From assembly GCF_022790535.1 (NCBI RefSeq), contig NZ_LOHG01000011.1:1-64000 (forward strand): a stretch of 64,000 nucleotides of DNA, in the 5' to 3' direction. The stretch is from Pseudomonas maioricensis. GTDB taxonomy: Bacteria; Pseudomonadota; Gammaproteobacteria; Pseudomonadales; Pseudomonadaceae. Each line of letters starts with the position of its first letter. Position 1 is the stretch's first letter. The notes under the pieces were generated by a model that searched no databases, had not been told where the DNA came from, and saw nothing but the letters and a program-made list of their open reading frames with translations. Below are positions 9,663-18,256 of the stretch, piece after piece. The position numbers and the translations under genes are program-made.

Positions 9663-10356
9663 GAGCGGGGTTGTTGCGACGGAAAAGCCAGGTGCTGATC
9701 AGGCCCAGCGCCACCCAGAACAGCGCATTGGTCAGCAGCGAGGCAATCACGAATTGCGATTCCAGCGCCTCTGGAGCAAGGCTCTCGTGGACTTCGGGCT
9801 GGGGAGCGCCAATCACGTGAGGTACGACCAGAATCGCCACGCCCAAGGCTTTCAGCAGCCAACTGCGGGAAAAGACGATCAACGCCAGGGCGACAGCAGT
9901 GGAGGCCGCCGTGCCAATCCACCATAGTTGCCGCTGGTTAAGGTCCGCTGCGGCAGTACCCGGCAGCTCGGGTGGCAGGCCCAAGGTCGGGGCGAGGGTA
10001 AACACCGCAAAACCCGCGAGCCCCCAGAACACGCCTTGGGACGTCTTGCCCGGTGCCTTCAAGGTGTACAGGGCGGCCAGCATCAAAGCGAAACCTACCG
10101 CAACCACCAGATTGCCGCCGGTGGTAGAAACAATTCGCTGCCAGCCGTCTTCCGGCGACCAGGCTTCTTCGTCATGACTATGTCCGGCCGGTGCGGCTTC
10201 ACCGTGGGCGTGTTCATGAACCTGCTCGGCCAGCGAGTTCTCGTAGGTTTCGGCCTGCAGAATCAACGGAGTGATCCAGAAGCTTTGCAGCAGGGTCAGC
10301 AGCAGGGCGGCGAGCAAGCCGGTGAATCCTGCCGTTTGAGCAATTCGCTTGAACAT
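9646..10356 (-). CDS. cbtA: Predicted cobalt transporter subunit CbtA
   Basis: Inner-membrane protein of the CbtAB family, predicted from B12-regulon comparisons to import cobalt. The 236-residue protein has about six hydrophobic segments and a His-rich loop (HEHAHGEAAPAGHSHDEE, about 40-58) between the first two, plausible as a metal collector. The ATG at 10356 (MFKRIAQTAGF) lies 11 bases after the cbtB stop. The open frame extends to 10689 but crosses cbtB and riboswitch sequence. Controlled by the leftward cobalamin riboswitch. Confidence 0.9.
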   Translation of the reverse strand: MFKRIAQTAGFTGLLAALLLTLLQSFWITPLILQAETYENSLAEQVHEHAHGEAAPAGHSHDEEAWSPEDGWQRIVSTTGGNLVVAVGFALMLAALYTLKAPGKTSQGVFWGLAGFAVFTLAPTLGLPPELPGTAAADLNQRQLWWIGTAASTAVALALIVFSRSWLLKALGVAILVVPHVIGAPQPEVHESLAPEALESQFVIASLLTNALFWVALGLISTWLFRRNNPALDQAV

Positions 10357-10367
10357 GGCGTCAGGTC

Positions 10368-10553
10368 TCAGTGGCAGGGGAAGGCAGCGCTGTGGCGAGT
10401 ATCGTGAGCGGCGTTGTGTACCGCTTCGATGTGCGAGAAACCCGCGAAGTAAACCAGGCAGGCCCCGAGGATTGCTGCGCTGATCGCGGCGGTCAGGCGC
10501 TGGCTCTGGGTGGCTGTACTGCTGGCGGAATGGCTGGTTGTACTGATCGACAT
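10368..10553 (-). CDS. cbtB: Predicted cobalt transporter subunit CbtB
   Basis: A 61-residue protein with one transmembrane helix (about 20-41) and a short His-rich tail HNAAHDTRH followed by a terminal CH. That tail is the mark of CbtB, the small partner of CbtA in cobalt uptake. It is the first gene behind the leftward cobalamin riboswitch, so its expression should fall when cobalamin is plentiful. In family terms the His residues are the likely metal ligands; this has not been tested here. Confidence 0.92.
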   Translation of the reverse strand: MSISTTSHSASSTATQSQRLTAAISAAILGACLVYFAGFSHIEAVHNAAHDTRHSAAFPCH

Positions 10554-10659
10554 GGCGCTTCCCTCTTGTATGTCGGCAAGCAGGCATGCGCAGCAAGATC
10601 CCGCTGACGATCGTCAGGGGAGTGCAACTGCGCCCGCCCACCGCGGGTTCGTTATTGAT

Positions 10660-10885
10660 TTCATGTCGGGCCGGTCTCCGGGCTTGCAAGGGGCTGTAGG
10701 GCTATGCGCCGCTCAACCTGCAAGAATCGCCTTCCCATGCCGTTACCTGCACAGTGGATCTGATTCTTCACTTGCTTACCGTTGCGGGGGCAGCGCCGGA
10801 CTTGCACAAGCCCTAAGGCTTGAACGCACCGGTTTCCCGTTTCACCCCGTGAGGGGCACCCGTAACAAGGCGTGTAGGAGAGCAT
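10660..10885 (-). promoter_or_regulatory. Cobalamin riboswitch controlling cbtB-cbtA-cobE-cobM
   Basis: Read on the minus strand, the region has the ordered class-I cobalamin aptamer elements: GGGTGCCCCTCACGGGGTGAAACGGGAA, then GCTGCCCCCGCAACGGTAAGC, then ATGGGAAGGCG, and finally GCCCGGAGACCGGCC (10669-10683). It ends about 105 bases before cbtB. Boundaries are approximate to some 10 bases. Confidence 0.92.
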
Positions 10886-10944
10886 GCGCCAGCGTGGAAC
10901 GTCAATCAGTTGATTGACCTGCCCGCGGTCACTGCGTAGCCTTG

Positions 10945-11156
10945 CGGGTTCGAGGTTCTCCCGCTGGATCCGGCATGGGTTCACAGGGAGCTAAGACGGG
11001 AACGCGGTCGATGCCGCGGCTGCCCCCGCAACTGTAAGCGGTCATGATTTACTGCACAGCCATTGCATAGCCACTGCTTCACGCGGGAAGGCGCAATGAC
11101 TGCCCGGATATCTTCGGGGTGCGCCGCAAGCCAGGAGACCTGCCTCGATTCGGGCC
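10945..11156 (+). promoter_or_regulatory. Cobalamin riboswitch controlling cobW-cobN-chlI/D
   Basis: Plus-strand copy of the same aptamer: GGTTCACAGGGAGCTAAGACGGGAA, GCTGCCCCCGCAACTGTAAGCGG, then CACGCGGGAAGGCG, then AAGCCAGGAGACCTGCC (11130-11146). The outer P1 helix can form from CGAGG (near 10951) and CCTCG (near 11144). About 130 bases of expression platform separate it from cobW. Confidence 0.94.
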
Positions 11157-11286
11157 TTGAGCCCGACGAATTCTCACTACAACCGGGCGGGGTGATCCGG
11201 TGGCGAATCGTATCCCTGTGGTTACATACTTGTGACCACACAGGTTTTTCGTCCTGCTTGCCCGCCGTATTGCCAAAGGGCATCCG

Positions 11287-12351
11287 ATGAAAACACTGGC
11301 CAAACTTCCCGTCACTATCGTTACCGGCTTTCTCGGCTCTGGTAAAACCACCTTGCTGCGCCACATGCTCGATAACGCCGAGGGGCGACGCATTGCCGTG
11401 ATCGTCAATGAATTCGGCGAGCTGGGTATCGATGGCGAAATCCTCAAGCAATGCACCATTGGCTGTACCGAAGAAGAAGCGACCGGCCGTGTCTATGAGC
11501 TGGCCAATGGTTGCTTGTGCTGCACCGTTCAGGAGGAGTTTTTCCCGGTGATGCGCGAACTGGTTGCGCGCCGCGGCGATCTGGACCACATCCTCATCGA
11601 AACATCCGGCCTTGCTCTGCCAAAACCGCTCGTACAAGCCTTCCAGTGGCCCGAAATCCGTAATGCCTGCACGGTCGATGCGGTCATCACCGTGGTAGAC
11701 AGTCCGGCAGTACTGGCAGGCACCTTCGCCGCATTCCCTGATCAGGTAGACGCTCAGCGCAAGCTGGACCCGAACCTCGATCACGAGTCGCCGTTGCACG
11801 AACTGTTCGCTGATCAACTGGCCAGCGCCGATCTGGTAATCCTCAACAAAGCCGACATGATCGACGCCGCAGGTCTGGCATCGGTGCGTGCCGAGGTTTC
11901 CGAAGAGCTACCGCCAGCGGTCAAGGTGATCGAAGCGAGCAGCGGTCGTCTGCCGATCAATGTCCTGTTGGGGCTGGGGGCCGAATCGGAGCAGCACATC
12001 GATGGTCGCAAGACCCATCACGATCACCACGAGGGCGATGATCATGATGACCACGATCACGACGCGTTCGATTCCATCTCGATCAAGTTGCCGCAAGCTG
12101 ACGAAAGCCTGCTGCTCGACGCATTGACCCAACTGGTGGTGCAACACGGGATTCTGCGCGTCAAGGGTTTCGCGGCGATTCCAGGCAAACCGATGCGTTT
12201 ATTGATTCAGGGCGTCGGTACGCGTTTCGACAAGCACTTCGACCGTGCCTGGGGCGCAGACGAAGAGCGCGCGACCCAATTGGTCCTGATTGGTCAGAAG
12301 CTTGATGCTGCTGCACTCGAAGCTCAACTGCGCGCTGCGCTTGCGGGTTGA
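11287..12351 (+). CDS. cobW: Cobalamin-locus metallochaperone GTPase CobW
   Basis: COG0523-family GTPase. In this position it is thought to deliver cobalt to the chelatase. The 354-residue protein has Walker A GFLGSGKTTLLR near residue 15, the metal-binding GCLCC motif at about 76-80, the NKAD nucleotide motif and a His/Asp-rich loop (about 239-258, HHDHHEGDDHDDHDHD). The C-terminal CobW domain follows. It is the first gene after the rightward riboswitch and ends 3 bases before cobN. Confidence 0.95.
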   Translation: MKTLAKLPVTIVTGFLGSGKTTLLRHMLDNAEGRRIAVIVNEFGELGIDGEILKQCTIGCTEEEATGRVYELANGCLCCTVQEEFFPVMRELVARRGDLDHILIETSGLALPKPLVQAFQWPEIRNACTVDAVITVVDSPAVLAGTFAAFPDQVDAQRKLDPNLDHESPLHELFADQLASADLVILNKADMIDAAGLASVRAEVSEELPPAVKVIEASSGRLPINVLLGLGAESEQHIDGRKTHHDHHEGDDHDDHDHDAFDSISIKLPQADESLLLDALTQLVVQHGILRVKGFAAIPGKPMRLLIQGVGTRFDKHFDRAWGADEERATQLVLIGQKLDAAALEAQLRAALAG

Positions 12352-12354
12352 TGC

Positions 12355-15300
12355 ATGCACCTGCTGAGAACCCAGCCCGGTGGTTTTGTACCGGACGACA
12401 GTATTGCCGACCTCGGGCAAACGCCCGCCGAGCTGGTCATTCTCTGCAGCGGTGATTCAAGCCTGGCGTTGCTCGCCGAAGCGGCGCAGCAACTCCCTGA
12501 GGATTATCCGACCTTGCGTCTGGCTAACCCGATGCAGGTTCAGAACCACGCGTCAGTGGACCTCTATTTCGATGAGGTCCTGCGTCACGCCAAGGTGATT
12601 CTGATCTCCCTGCACGGCGGGATCGGCTATTGGCGTTATGGCGTCGAGCGCCTCATGGAGCTTGCTGCAAGCGGTGTGCAAGTGATCATGGTTCCGGGGT
12701 GTGACCGCCATGATCCCGAGTTGACGGAGCGCAGCACCGCTCCCGCTGATGACTGCCATCGGTTATGGCAGTTTCTGCGTCAGGGCGGTATGCATAACGC
12801 GCTGGATTTCTATCGTTGTCTCGCGACTCGCCTGCTCGGTCGGGACTATCCATGGTCCGAGCCACAGGCCTTGCCGCGCACCGCGGTTTATCATCCGCAG
12901 GGCGTCAGCGCCAACCCTGAAAGCTGGTTCGCTGACTGGTTGCCGAATCAACCGGTCGTGGCGCTTCTTTTCTATCGCTCCCACTTGCAGGCCGCCAATA
13001 CCGCGTTCATCGATGTGTTTTGCGCTCGTCTGCAGGCGCAAGGCTTGAACCCTTTGCCCATCGCCGTGGCCAGTCTGAAGGAAGCGGGCTGTATGACGGT
13101 GGTCGAGGACTGGCTGGACGAGGTCGGCGCTGAACTGATCCTCAATACCACCGGGTTCGCTCAGTCCAGTCCTGAAGCGCCGCATGTGCGTCCGTTTCGC
13201 CGCAATATCCCGGTTATTCAGGCGATTTGCGCGCAGGACAACGAACCTGGCTGGCGCGCCAGTGAGCAGGGCCTCGGTGCTCGGGATCTGGCCATGCACA
13301 TTGCCTTGCCCGAGCTGGACGGCAGAATCATCAGTCGGCCGATCAGCTTCAAGGATCTGGCCTGGCGCAGCGAGCGCAGTCAATCGGATGTGGTTTGCTA
13401 TCGCCCGCACTCCGAGCGCATGGATTTCGTCGCCGAGCTGGCACGCCGCTGGGTTCTGCTTGCACGCCTGCCCAATGCCGACAAACGCGTCGCGTTGATT
13501 CTAGCCAATTACCCCACACGCGACGGGCGCATTGGCAACGGGGTCGGTCTGGATACACCAGCAGCAGCGCTGAATATCCTCCGTGCAATGCGGCATGAGG
13601 GCTATCCGGTTGCCGAGTTGCCGGAAACCGGTACCGACCTGATTCACCAGTTGCTCGGCGGCGTGACCAACGATCTCGACAGCATCGACCTGCGGCCTTG
13701 CCAGCAAAGCATGGCGCTGGACGAGTACACCGCTGCCTTTGAAAACTTGCCTTTGGCCAACCGTGAAGCGGTCATTGCGCGCTGGGGTGCGCCTCATAAC
13801 GACCCGATGTTTCGCAGCGGACGAATGATGATCGCCGGAATCAGGTACGGCCTGACCTTTGTCGGCATCCAGCCTGCGCGTGGCTATCAAGTGGACGCCA
13901 GCGCCGTCTATCACGATCCGGACCTGGTGCCGCCTCATGGCTACCTGGCATTTTATTTCTGGCTGCGCAAAGCGTACGGCGCCCACGCGGTGGTGCACGT
14001 CGGCAAACACGGCAATCTGGAGTGGCTGCCGGGCAAGGGCGTTGGGTTGTCGGAGAATTGCTGGCCAGACGCAATTCTTGGTGCAATGCCGAACATCTAT
14101 CCCTTTATCGTCAACGACCCAGGCGAAGGTGCTCAGGCCAAACGCCGGACCCAAGCGGTGATTATCGATCACCTGATGCCGCCACTGACGCGTGCTGAAA
14201 CCTACGGCCCGTTGCGCAACCTGGAGTTGCTCGCGGACGAGTATTACGAAGCGCAGTTGCTGGACCCACGTCGCGCGCTGGAACTGCAGCGGGATATTCT
14301 CAAGCTGGTCCGGGAAACCAATATTGATCAGGAACTGGCACTGGATGCCTCTCTGAAAGACGACAATGCAGCGATCTGGTTGCCAAGGCTGGACACGTAC
14401 CTGTGCGATTTGAAGGAGTCTCAGATTCGCGATGGCTTGCATATTTTTGGTGAATCTCCCACCGGCCGCCTGCGTATAGACACCTTGTTGGCGTTGCTGC
14501 GCATTCCTCGCGGCGACGGTCGTGGGGCGCAATCGAGCCTGCTACGGGCCTTGAGCAAAGCGTTCGAATTGAATTTCGATCCGCTGGACTGCGACCTTGC
14601 GCAGCCCTGGCTGGAGAAAAAGCCGTCAGCGCTGGCCGCGATCAGTAGCGACCCCTGGCGTACGGCGGGCGACACCCGTGAGCGCCTTGAACTGTACGCA
14701 GCCTGGCTTATTGATCACGTTGTTAATAATGACGAATATGAAATCCCATTTGAAAACAATGATCTGCGTGAAATAGTTAACAATTTGAAAGAAGTTGTAG
14801 CGCCGCGCCTTGACGCCTGTGGCCCAGCGGAGATTCAAGGACTGCTGGATGCCTTGAGCGGTCGGTTCGTACCGGCAGGTCCTAGCGGGGCGCCCAGCCG
14901 CGGTCGCATAGACGTACTGCCTACCGGACGAAACTTCTTCTCCGTTGACGTGCGAAACCTGCCCACCACAACCGCTTGGCGCATCGGCTTTCAGTCAGCA
15001 AATTTGTTGCTGGAGAGGCACTTACAAGATCATGGTGATCATTTACGTCAACTGGGTTTATCGGTGTGGGGCACCGCCACAATGCGCACCGGTGGTGATG
15101 ACATTGCTCAAGCCATGGCGCTGATGGGCGTTCGACCGGTGTGGGCAACAGGCAGTCAGCGGGTCGATGACTTTGAAATCCTGCCGTTGAGCTTGCTGGA
15201 CCGGCCTCGGGTTGACGTGACGCTGCGAGTGTCCGGCTTCTTCCGCGACGCCTTCGCCAATCTGATCCGGTTGTTTGACGCAGCGGTACAGGCCGTTGCT

Positions 15301-16116
15301 GCACTGGACGAACCGGACGACCTGAACCCGCTGGCTGCAAAAGTTCGCGAAGAGCGCACGGCGTTGCTGGAGAACGGTGTTGCTGGTGACGAGGCAGCAC
15401 GTCAAGCCGGCTGGCGTATCTTCGGTGCCAAGCCCGGTGCATATGGCGCCGGTGTTCAGGGCGCTATTGACGGTCGACTCTGGCAAAGCCGTGATGACCT
15501 GGCCGAGGTCTATCTGAACTGGGGCGGCTACGCTTATGGCGCGACGGATGAAGGCACGCCCGCCCGGGAGCGTTTTGCCCGTCGCCTGTCCCAGGTTCAG
15601 GCTGTGGTACAGAATCAGGACAACCGAGAGCACGACTTGCTCGACTCCAACGACTATTACCAGTTTCAGGGCGGCATGCTGGCGGCAGCTGAGAGCTTGA
15701 GTGGTCAGAAGACCGCGAGCTATCACGGCGATCACAGCCAGCCGGATTTGCCAAAAATCCGCACCCTGAAGGAAGAATTGAACCGGGTTATCCGTTCACG
15801 CGCCGCTAACCCGAAATGGATCGACGGCGCAAAGCGCCATGGTTATAAAGGCGCATTCGAGATGGCCGCGACCGTGGACTTTCTGTTCGCCTTCGACGCC
15901 ACCACCGAACTGATCGACGATCACCAATATGCGCTGCTGGCCGATGCTTATCTGCTTGATCCATCGACCCGTGAATTCATTCAGCAGCACAACCCCGATG
16001 CCTTGCGGGATATGACCGAGCGCATGCTTGAAGCGCAGCAGCGTGGGTTATGGCAGGAACCGGGCAATTACCGTGACGCGCTGGAAAGCCTGTTGCTGGA
16101 CATAGAAGAGAGCTGA
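12355..16116 (+). CDS. cobN: Cobaltochelatase large subunit CobN
   Basis: ATP-dependent insertion of cobalt into hydrogenobyrinic acid a,c-diamide, the committing step of the aerobic B12 route. At 1253 residues it has normal CobN length. The central block VVHVGKHGNLEWLPGKGVGLS and the C-terminal GGMLAAAESLSGQK...YHGDHSQP segment are CobN/BchH signatures. Its stop overlaps the next start (TGATG at 16114-16118). Its ATPase partners here are of ChlI/ChlD type rather than CobS/CobT. Confidence 0.97.
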   Translation: MHLLRTQPGGFVPDDSIADLGQTPAELVILCSGDSSLALLAEAAQQLPEDYPTLRLANPMQVQNHASVDLYFDEVLRHAKVILISLHGGIGYWRYGVERLMELAASGVQVIMVPGCDRHDPELTERSTAPADDCHRLWQFLRQGGMHNALDFYRCLATRLLGRDYPWSEPQALPRTAVYHPQGVSANPESWFADWLPNQPVVALLFYRSHLQAANTAFIDVFCARLQAQGLNPLPIAVASLKEAGCMTVVEDWLDEVGAELILNTTGFAQSSPEAPHVRPFRRNIPVIQAICAQDNEPGWRASEQGLGARDLAMHIALPELDGRIISRPISFKDLAWRSERSQSDVVCYRPHSERMDFVAELARRWVLLARLPNADKRVALILANYPTRDGRIGNGVGLDTPAAALNILRAMRHEGYPVAELPETGTDLIHQLLGGVTNDLDSIDLRPCQQSMALDEYTAAFENLPLANREAVIARWGAPHNDPMFRSGRMMIAGIRYGLTFVGIQPARGYQVDASAVYHDPDLVPPHGYLAFYFWLRKAYGAHAVVHVGKHGNLEWLPGKGVGLSENCWPDAILGAMPNIYPFIVNDPGEGAQAKRRTQAVIIDHLMPPLTRAETYGPLRNLELLADEYYEAQLLDPRRALELQRDILKLVRETNIDQELALDASLKDDNAAIWLPRLDTYLCDLKESQIRDGLHIFGESPTGRLRIDTLLALLRIPRGDGRGAQSSLLRALSKAFELNFDPLDCDLAQPWLEKKPSALAAISSDPWRTAGDTRERLELYAAWLIDHVVNNDEYEIPFENNDLREIVNNLKEVVAPRLDACGPAEIQGLLDALSGRFVPAGPSGAPSRGRIDVLPTGRNFFSVDVRNLPTTTAWRIGFQSANLLLERHLQDHGDHLRQLGLSVWGTATMRTGGDDIAQAMALMGVRPVWATGSQRVDDFEILPLSLLDRPRVDVTLRVSGFFRDAFANLIRLFDAAVQAVAALDEPDDLNPLAAKVREERTALLENGVAGDEAARQAGWRIFGAKPGAYGAGVQGAIDGRLWQSRDDLAEVYLNWGGYAYGATDEGTPARERFARRLSQVQAVVQNQDNREHDLLDSNDYYQFQGGMLAAAESLSGQKTASYHGDHSQPDLPKIRTLKEELNRVIRSRAANPKWIDGAKRHGYKGAFEMAATVDFLFAFDATTELIDDHQYALLADAYLLDPSTREFIQQHNPDALRDMTERMLEAQQRGLWQEPGNYRDALESLLLDIEES

Positions 16117-17153
16117 TGACGTTGCGCGATATGACCTTGAGCGATACCCCACACTTCCCTCTGGCGGCCGTAGTGGGCGCCGATGAGCTGAAACTGGCGC
16201 TGTGCCTGAGCGCCATCGACCCGAAAATCGGTGGTGTACTGATCGAGGGGCCAAGGGGAATGGCCAAATCAACGCTGGCTCGCGGTCTGGCCGACTTGTT
16301 GGCCAGCGGGCAGTTCATCACGCTGCCACTGGGGGCCACCGAAGAACGGCTGGTCGGTACCCTTGATCTTGACGCGGCCCTCGGCGAAGGCCGGGCGCAG
16401 TTTTCTCCAGGTGTATTGGCAAAGGCTGACGGCGGCGTTTTGTATGTCGATGAAGTCAACCTATTGGCTGATCACCTGGTCGACCTGTTGCTGGACGTCG
16501 CTGCCAGCGGCGTCAATCTGGTGGAGCGCGACGGCATCTCTCATCGCCATCAGGCGCGTTTCGTGCTGATTGGCACGATGAATCCTGAAGAAGGGGAGTT
16601 GCGGCCGCAGTTGCTGGACCGTTTCGGCCTGAACGTGGTGCTGAGCGGTCAAACATTGCCCGCAGAGCGGGGGCAGATCATTCGTCGGCGTCTGGATTTC
16701 GATAGCGATCCGCGTTCTTTTTGCGAGCAGTGGGAAGGTGAGCAGCAGGCACTCAAGCAACGCTGCGAACAGGCACGCATCGCGCTCGGTAATATCGCGC
16801 TGGATGACACGTCTCTCAGCATTATTACCGAGCGTTGTTTTGCCGCAGGCGTCGACGGCATGCGCGCTGATCTGGTCTGGCTGCGTGCTGCCCGCGCCCA
16901 TGCGGCCTGGCGTGGCGCGTCTGCGATTGAAATGCAGGATATCGATGCTGTCGCAGAGTTTGCCTTGCGCCACCGGCGTCGTGACTCTCTAACTCAGGAG
17001 CAGCCACCTCAGGAGCAAGCGCCGCAGCAGCCTGCGCCGCATCAAGACTCGTCAGGCACAGATCAAGGTCAGGGCAGTTGGGGCGAGTTGCCCGCCCAGG
17101 CAATATCTACAGGCGTACGTCGCGAAGTGCCGAGCTGGCCAAAAAAGCCTTAG
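16116..17153 (+). CDS. ChlI-like chelatase AAA+ ATPase (unshifted, 345-residue product)
   Basis: AAA+ subunit of the Mg/Co-chelatase family, expected to form the motor ring for CobN. It has Walker A GPRGMAKST at about 45-53, Walker B VLYVDEVNLL near 110-119, and sensor segment GTMNPEEGELRPQLLDRFGL. After about residue 290 it turns into a Gln/Pro-rich acidic linker (EQPPQEQAPQQPAPHQD). Such a linker normally joins the AAA and vWA parts of ChlD and is not a feature of ChlI ends. The frame stops at TAG 17151-17153, one codon after the slippery heptamer at 17141. Translated with cobN through a TGATG overlap. Stopping here gives a ChlI-like small subunit; slipping gives the longer product. Confidence 0.92.
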   Translation: MTLRDMTLSDTPHFPLAAVVGADELKLALCLSAIDPKIGGVLIEGPRGMAKSTLARGLADLLASGQFITLPLGATEERLVGTLDLDAALGEGRAQFSPGVLAKADGGVLYVDEVNLLADHLVDLLLDVAASGVNLVERDGISHRHQARFVLIGTMNPEEGELRPQLLDRFGLNVVLSGQTLPAERGQIIRRRLDFDSDPRSFCEQWEGEQQALKQRCEQARIALGNIALDDTSLSIITERCFAAGVDGMRADLVWLRAARAHAAWRGASAIEMQDIDAVAEFALRHRRRDSLTQEQPPQEQAPQQPAPHQDSSGTDQGQGSWGELPAQAISTGVRREVPSWPKKP

Positions 17154-17818
17154 GCATCCGTCCTCGCTGTTCTCCGGGGGCGGATGCCAGGCCCCGGCCA
17201 GGCAAAGTTGCCGGTGGCCGCACTGGCGCGCTGCGCAGTGGTGCTGATGGAGCAATTGCCTGGCTGCCGACACTGTTGCGCGGGAAACCAAAGCTCCGGG
17301 GTGATCTGATCCGTAAGCCTCGCAGCCAAAAGGCTACCGAGTTATGGCTGGTGATCGTCGATGCGTCGGCTTCCACAAGGCGCTATCAGGCCCTGAGCCA
17401 CGCCAAAGGGCTATTGGCTGAATTGTTTGATGACGCTTATCGCCGCCGTGTGCGTTTGGCGCTGCTGACGGCTAATGGCAACACGCCGCGCTGGCAGCAT
17501 CAGGGTCTCAAGGCCTCCAGCGCGCTGCAACCGTGGCTGGATGAGCTGGGTGCGGGAGGTGGGACACCATTAACAGCCGCGTTTGATCTTGCACGCCAAT
17601 GGCTGGATAAACGTCAGAAACAGCATCCAGCCGAACAGCAGCGTCTGTTGGTCCTGACCGATGGTCGAGTGAAGGATTCAGGCGCGTTGCCGGTATTCAA
17701 CTGTCCGGGCCTGTTGATCGATATTGAAAGCGGCCCGATCCGGTTGGGCAGAGCGCTACAGATGGCGTTGAGTCTGGGGATCGAGTATCAGCACATTGAT
17801 GGGCTGAAGGTTCGCTAG
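17078..17818 (+). CDS. ChlD-like von Willebrand A domain, probably reached by -1 frameshift from the chlI frame
   Basis: This frame encodes the vWA half of a chelatase medium subunit: MIDAS-type D-x-S-x-S in IVDASAS, the GGGTPLTAAFDLA segment and the VLTDGR strand. Alone it would have to start at a TTG (17078) inside the upstream gene, with no convincing ribosome-binding site, and its first ~45 residues would be low-complexity Arg/Pro-rich sequence. It is more likely entered at 17147 after a -1 slip on A AAA AAG, giving a 567-residue AAA/linker/vWA fusion (344 residues of the upstream frame plus 223 here), which has ChlD architecture. A REP element follows. Confidence 0.85.
   Translation: MGRVARPGNIYRRTSRSAELAKKALGIRPRCSPGADARPRPGKVAGGRTGALRSGADGAIAWLPTLLRGKPKLRGDLIRKPRSQKATELWLVIVDASASTRRYQALSHAKGLLAELFDDAYRRRVRLALLTANGNTPRWQHQGLKASSALQPWLDELGAGGGTPLTAAFDLARQWLDKRQKQHPAEQQRLLVLTDGRVKDSGALPVFNCPGLLIDIESGPIRLGRALQMALSLGIEYQHIDGLKVR
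17141..17188 (+). promoter_or_regulatory. Predicted programmed -1 ribosomal frameshift signal
   Basis: In the chlI frame the codons read CCA AAA AAG CCT TAG, so A AAA AAG (17141-17147) is in register as a dnaX-type slippery heptamer. After a 5-base spacer a stem begins: 17153-17166 pairs with 17175-17188. That is 14 pairs, 12 Watson-Crick and 2 G-U, with an 8-base loop. A -1 slip leads directly into the open vWA frame at GCC 17147. Confidence 0.82.
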
Positions 17819-17845
17819 ACAAGGCGGGCTGTCGTGTCATCGTTT

Positions 17846-17910
17846 ATCGCGATCAAGCTCGGCTCCTACAGGGATCATCGATATCTGTAGGAGCCGAGCT
17901 TGATCGCGAT
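17846..17910. repeat. REP-type palindrome after the chelatase genes
   Basis: Perfect 26-base inverted arms (17846-17871 and 17885-17910, containing GATCAAGCTCGGCTCC) around a 13-base loop. It is a variant of the family at 1 and 6316, with GATCAAGC in place of GAGCAAGC. It lies between convergent genes. Confidence 0.8.
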
Positions 17911-17989
17911 ACATAAGACGCCGCCTGAAGGCGCACCGCGTTATCTTTTATGCCGGGTGAGCATCCACAGGGGCCGCGTCTACATTGCC

Positions 17990-18256
17990 TCAGGCTGGCA
18001 TGGTCCACGGCTCAAGGCGGTGGCCTTCGTTGCTGATTTCAGCGCGGGCCAGTTCAAGCTCGTTAGCCAGACGCTTGGCATCCGAGTAGGTGCTACGAGC
18101 GATCTGGCGGCGGCCAATGCGATTGCTGGTGCGGTCGATGACCGTCAGGCTCAGCTCGCCGTTACCGTCTTGCGGTGCCCAGGCTACGCATTGGAAAGGT
18201 TCAAAAGCGTGTCCAGCGATCAGAAGTGCATCGTTGAAGCGCAATGGGGCGTTCAT
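17990..18256 (-). CDS. Small conserved protein of unknown function
   Basis: An 88-residue cytosolic-looking protein with no signal peptide or membrane helix. I recognise no named domain, but segments such as GNGELSLTVIDRTSNRIGRRQI and a C-terminal helix rich in Ala/Glu look like a genuine folded protein of a kind seen in other pseudomonads. The start at 18256 (MNAPLRF) is preferred over 18262 because TGAGGAA then sits 6 bases upstream. An overlapping plus-strand frame begins inside a REP element and is taken as a shadow. No function is inferred. Confidence 0.65.
   Translation of the reverse strand: MNAPLRFNDALLIAGHAFEPFQCVAWAPQDGNGELSLTVIDRTSNRIGRRQIARSTYSDAKRLANELELARAEISNEGHRLEPWTMPA

Noticed and set aside
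10510..10917. Frames of about 100-135 codons across the cbtB upstream region
   Set aside because: This region is the cobalamin riboswitch RNA; the frames are by-products.
17078..17146. Independent TTG start for the vWA gene
   Set aside because: No convincing ribosome-binding site and a low-complexity N-terminus; the in-register slippery site with stem explains the arrangement better, though separate initiation is not excluded.
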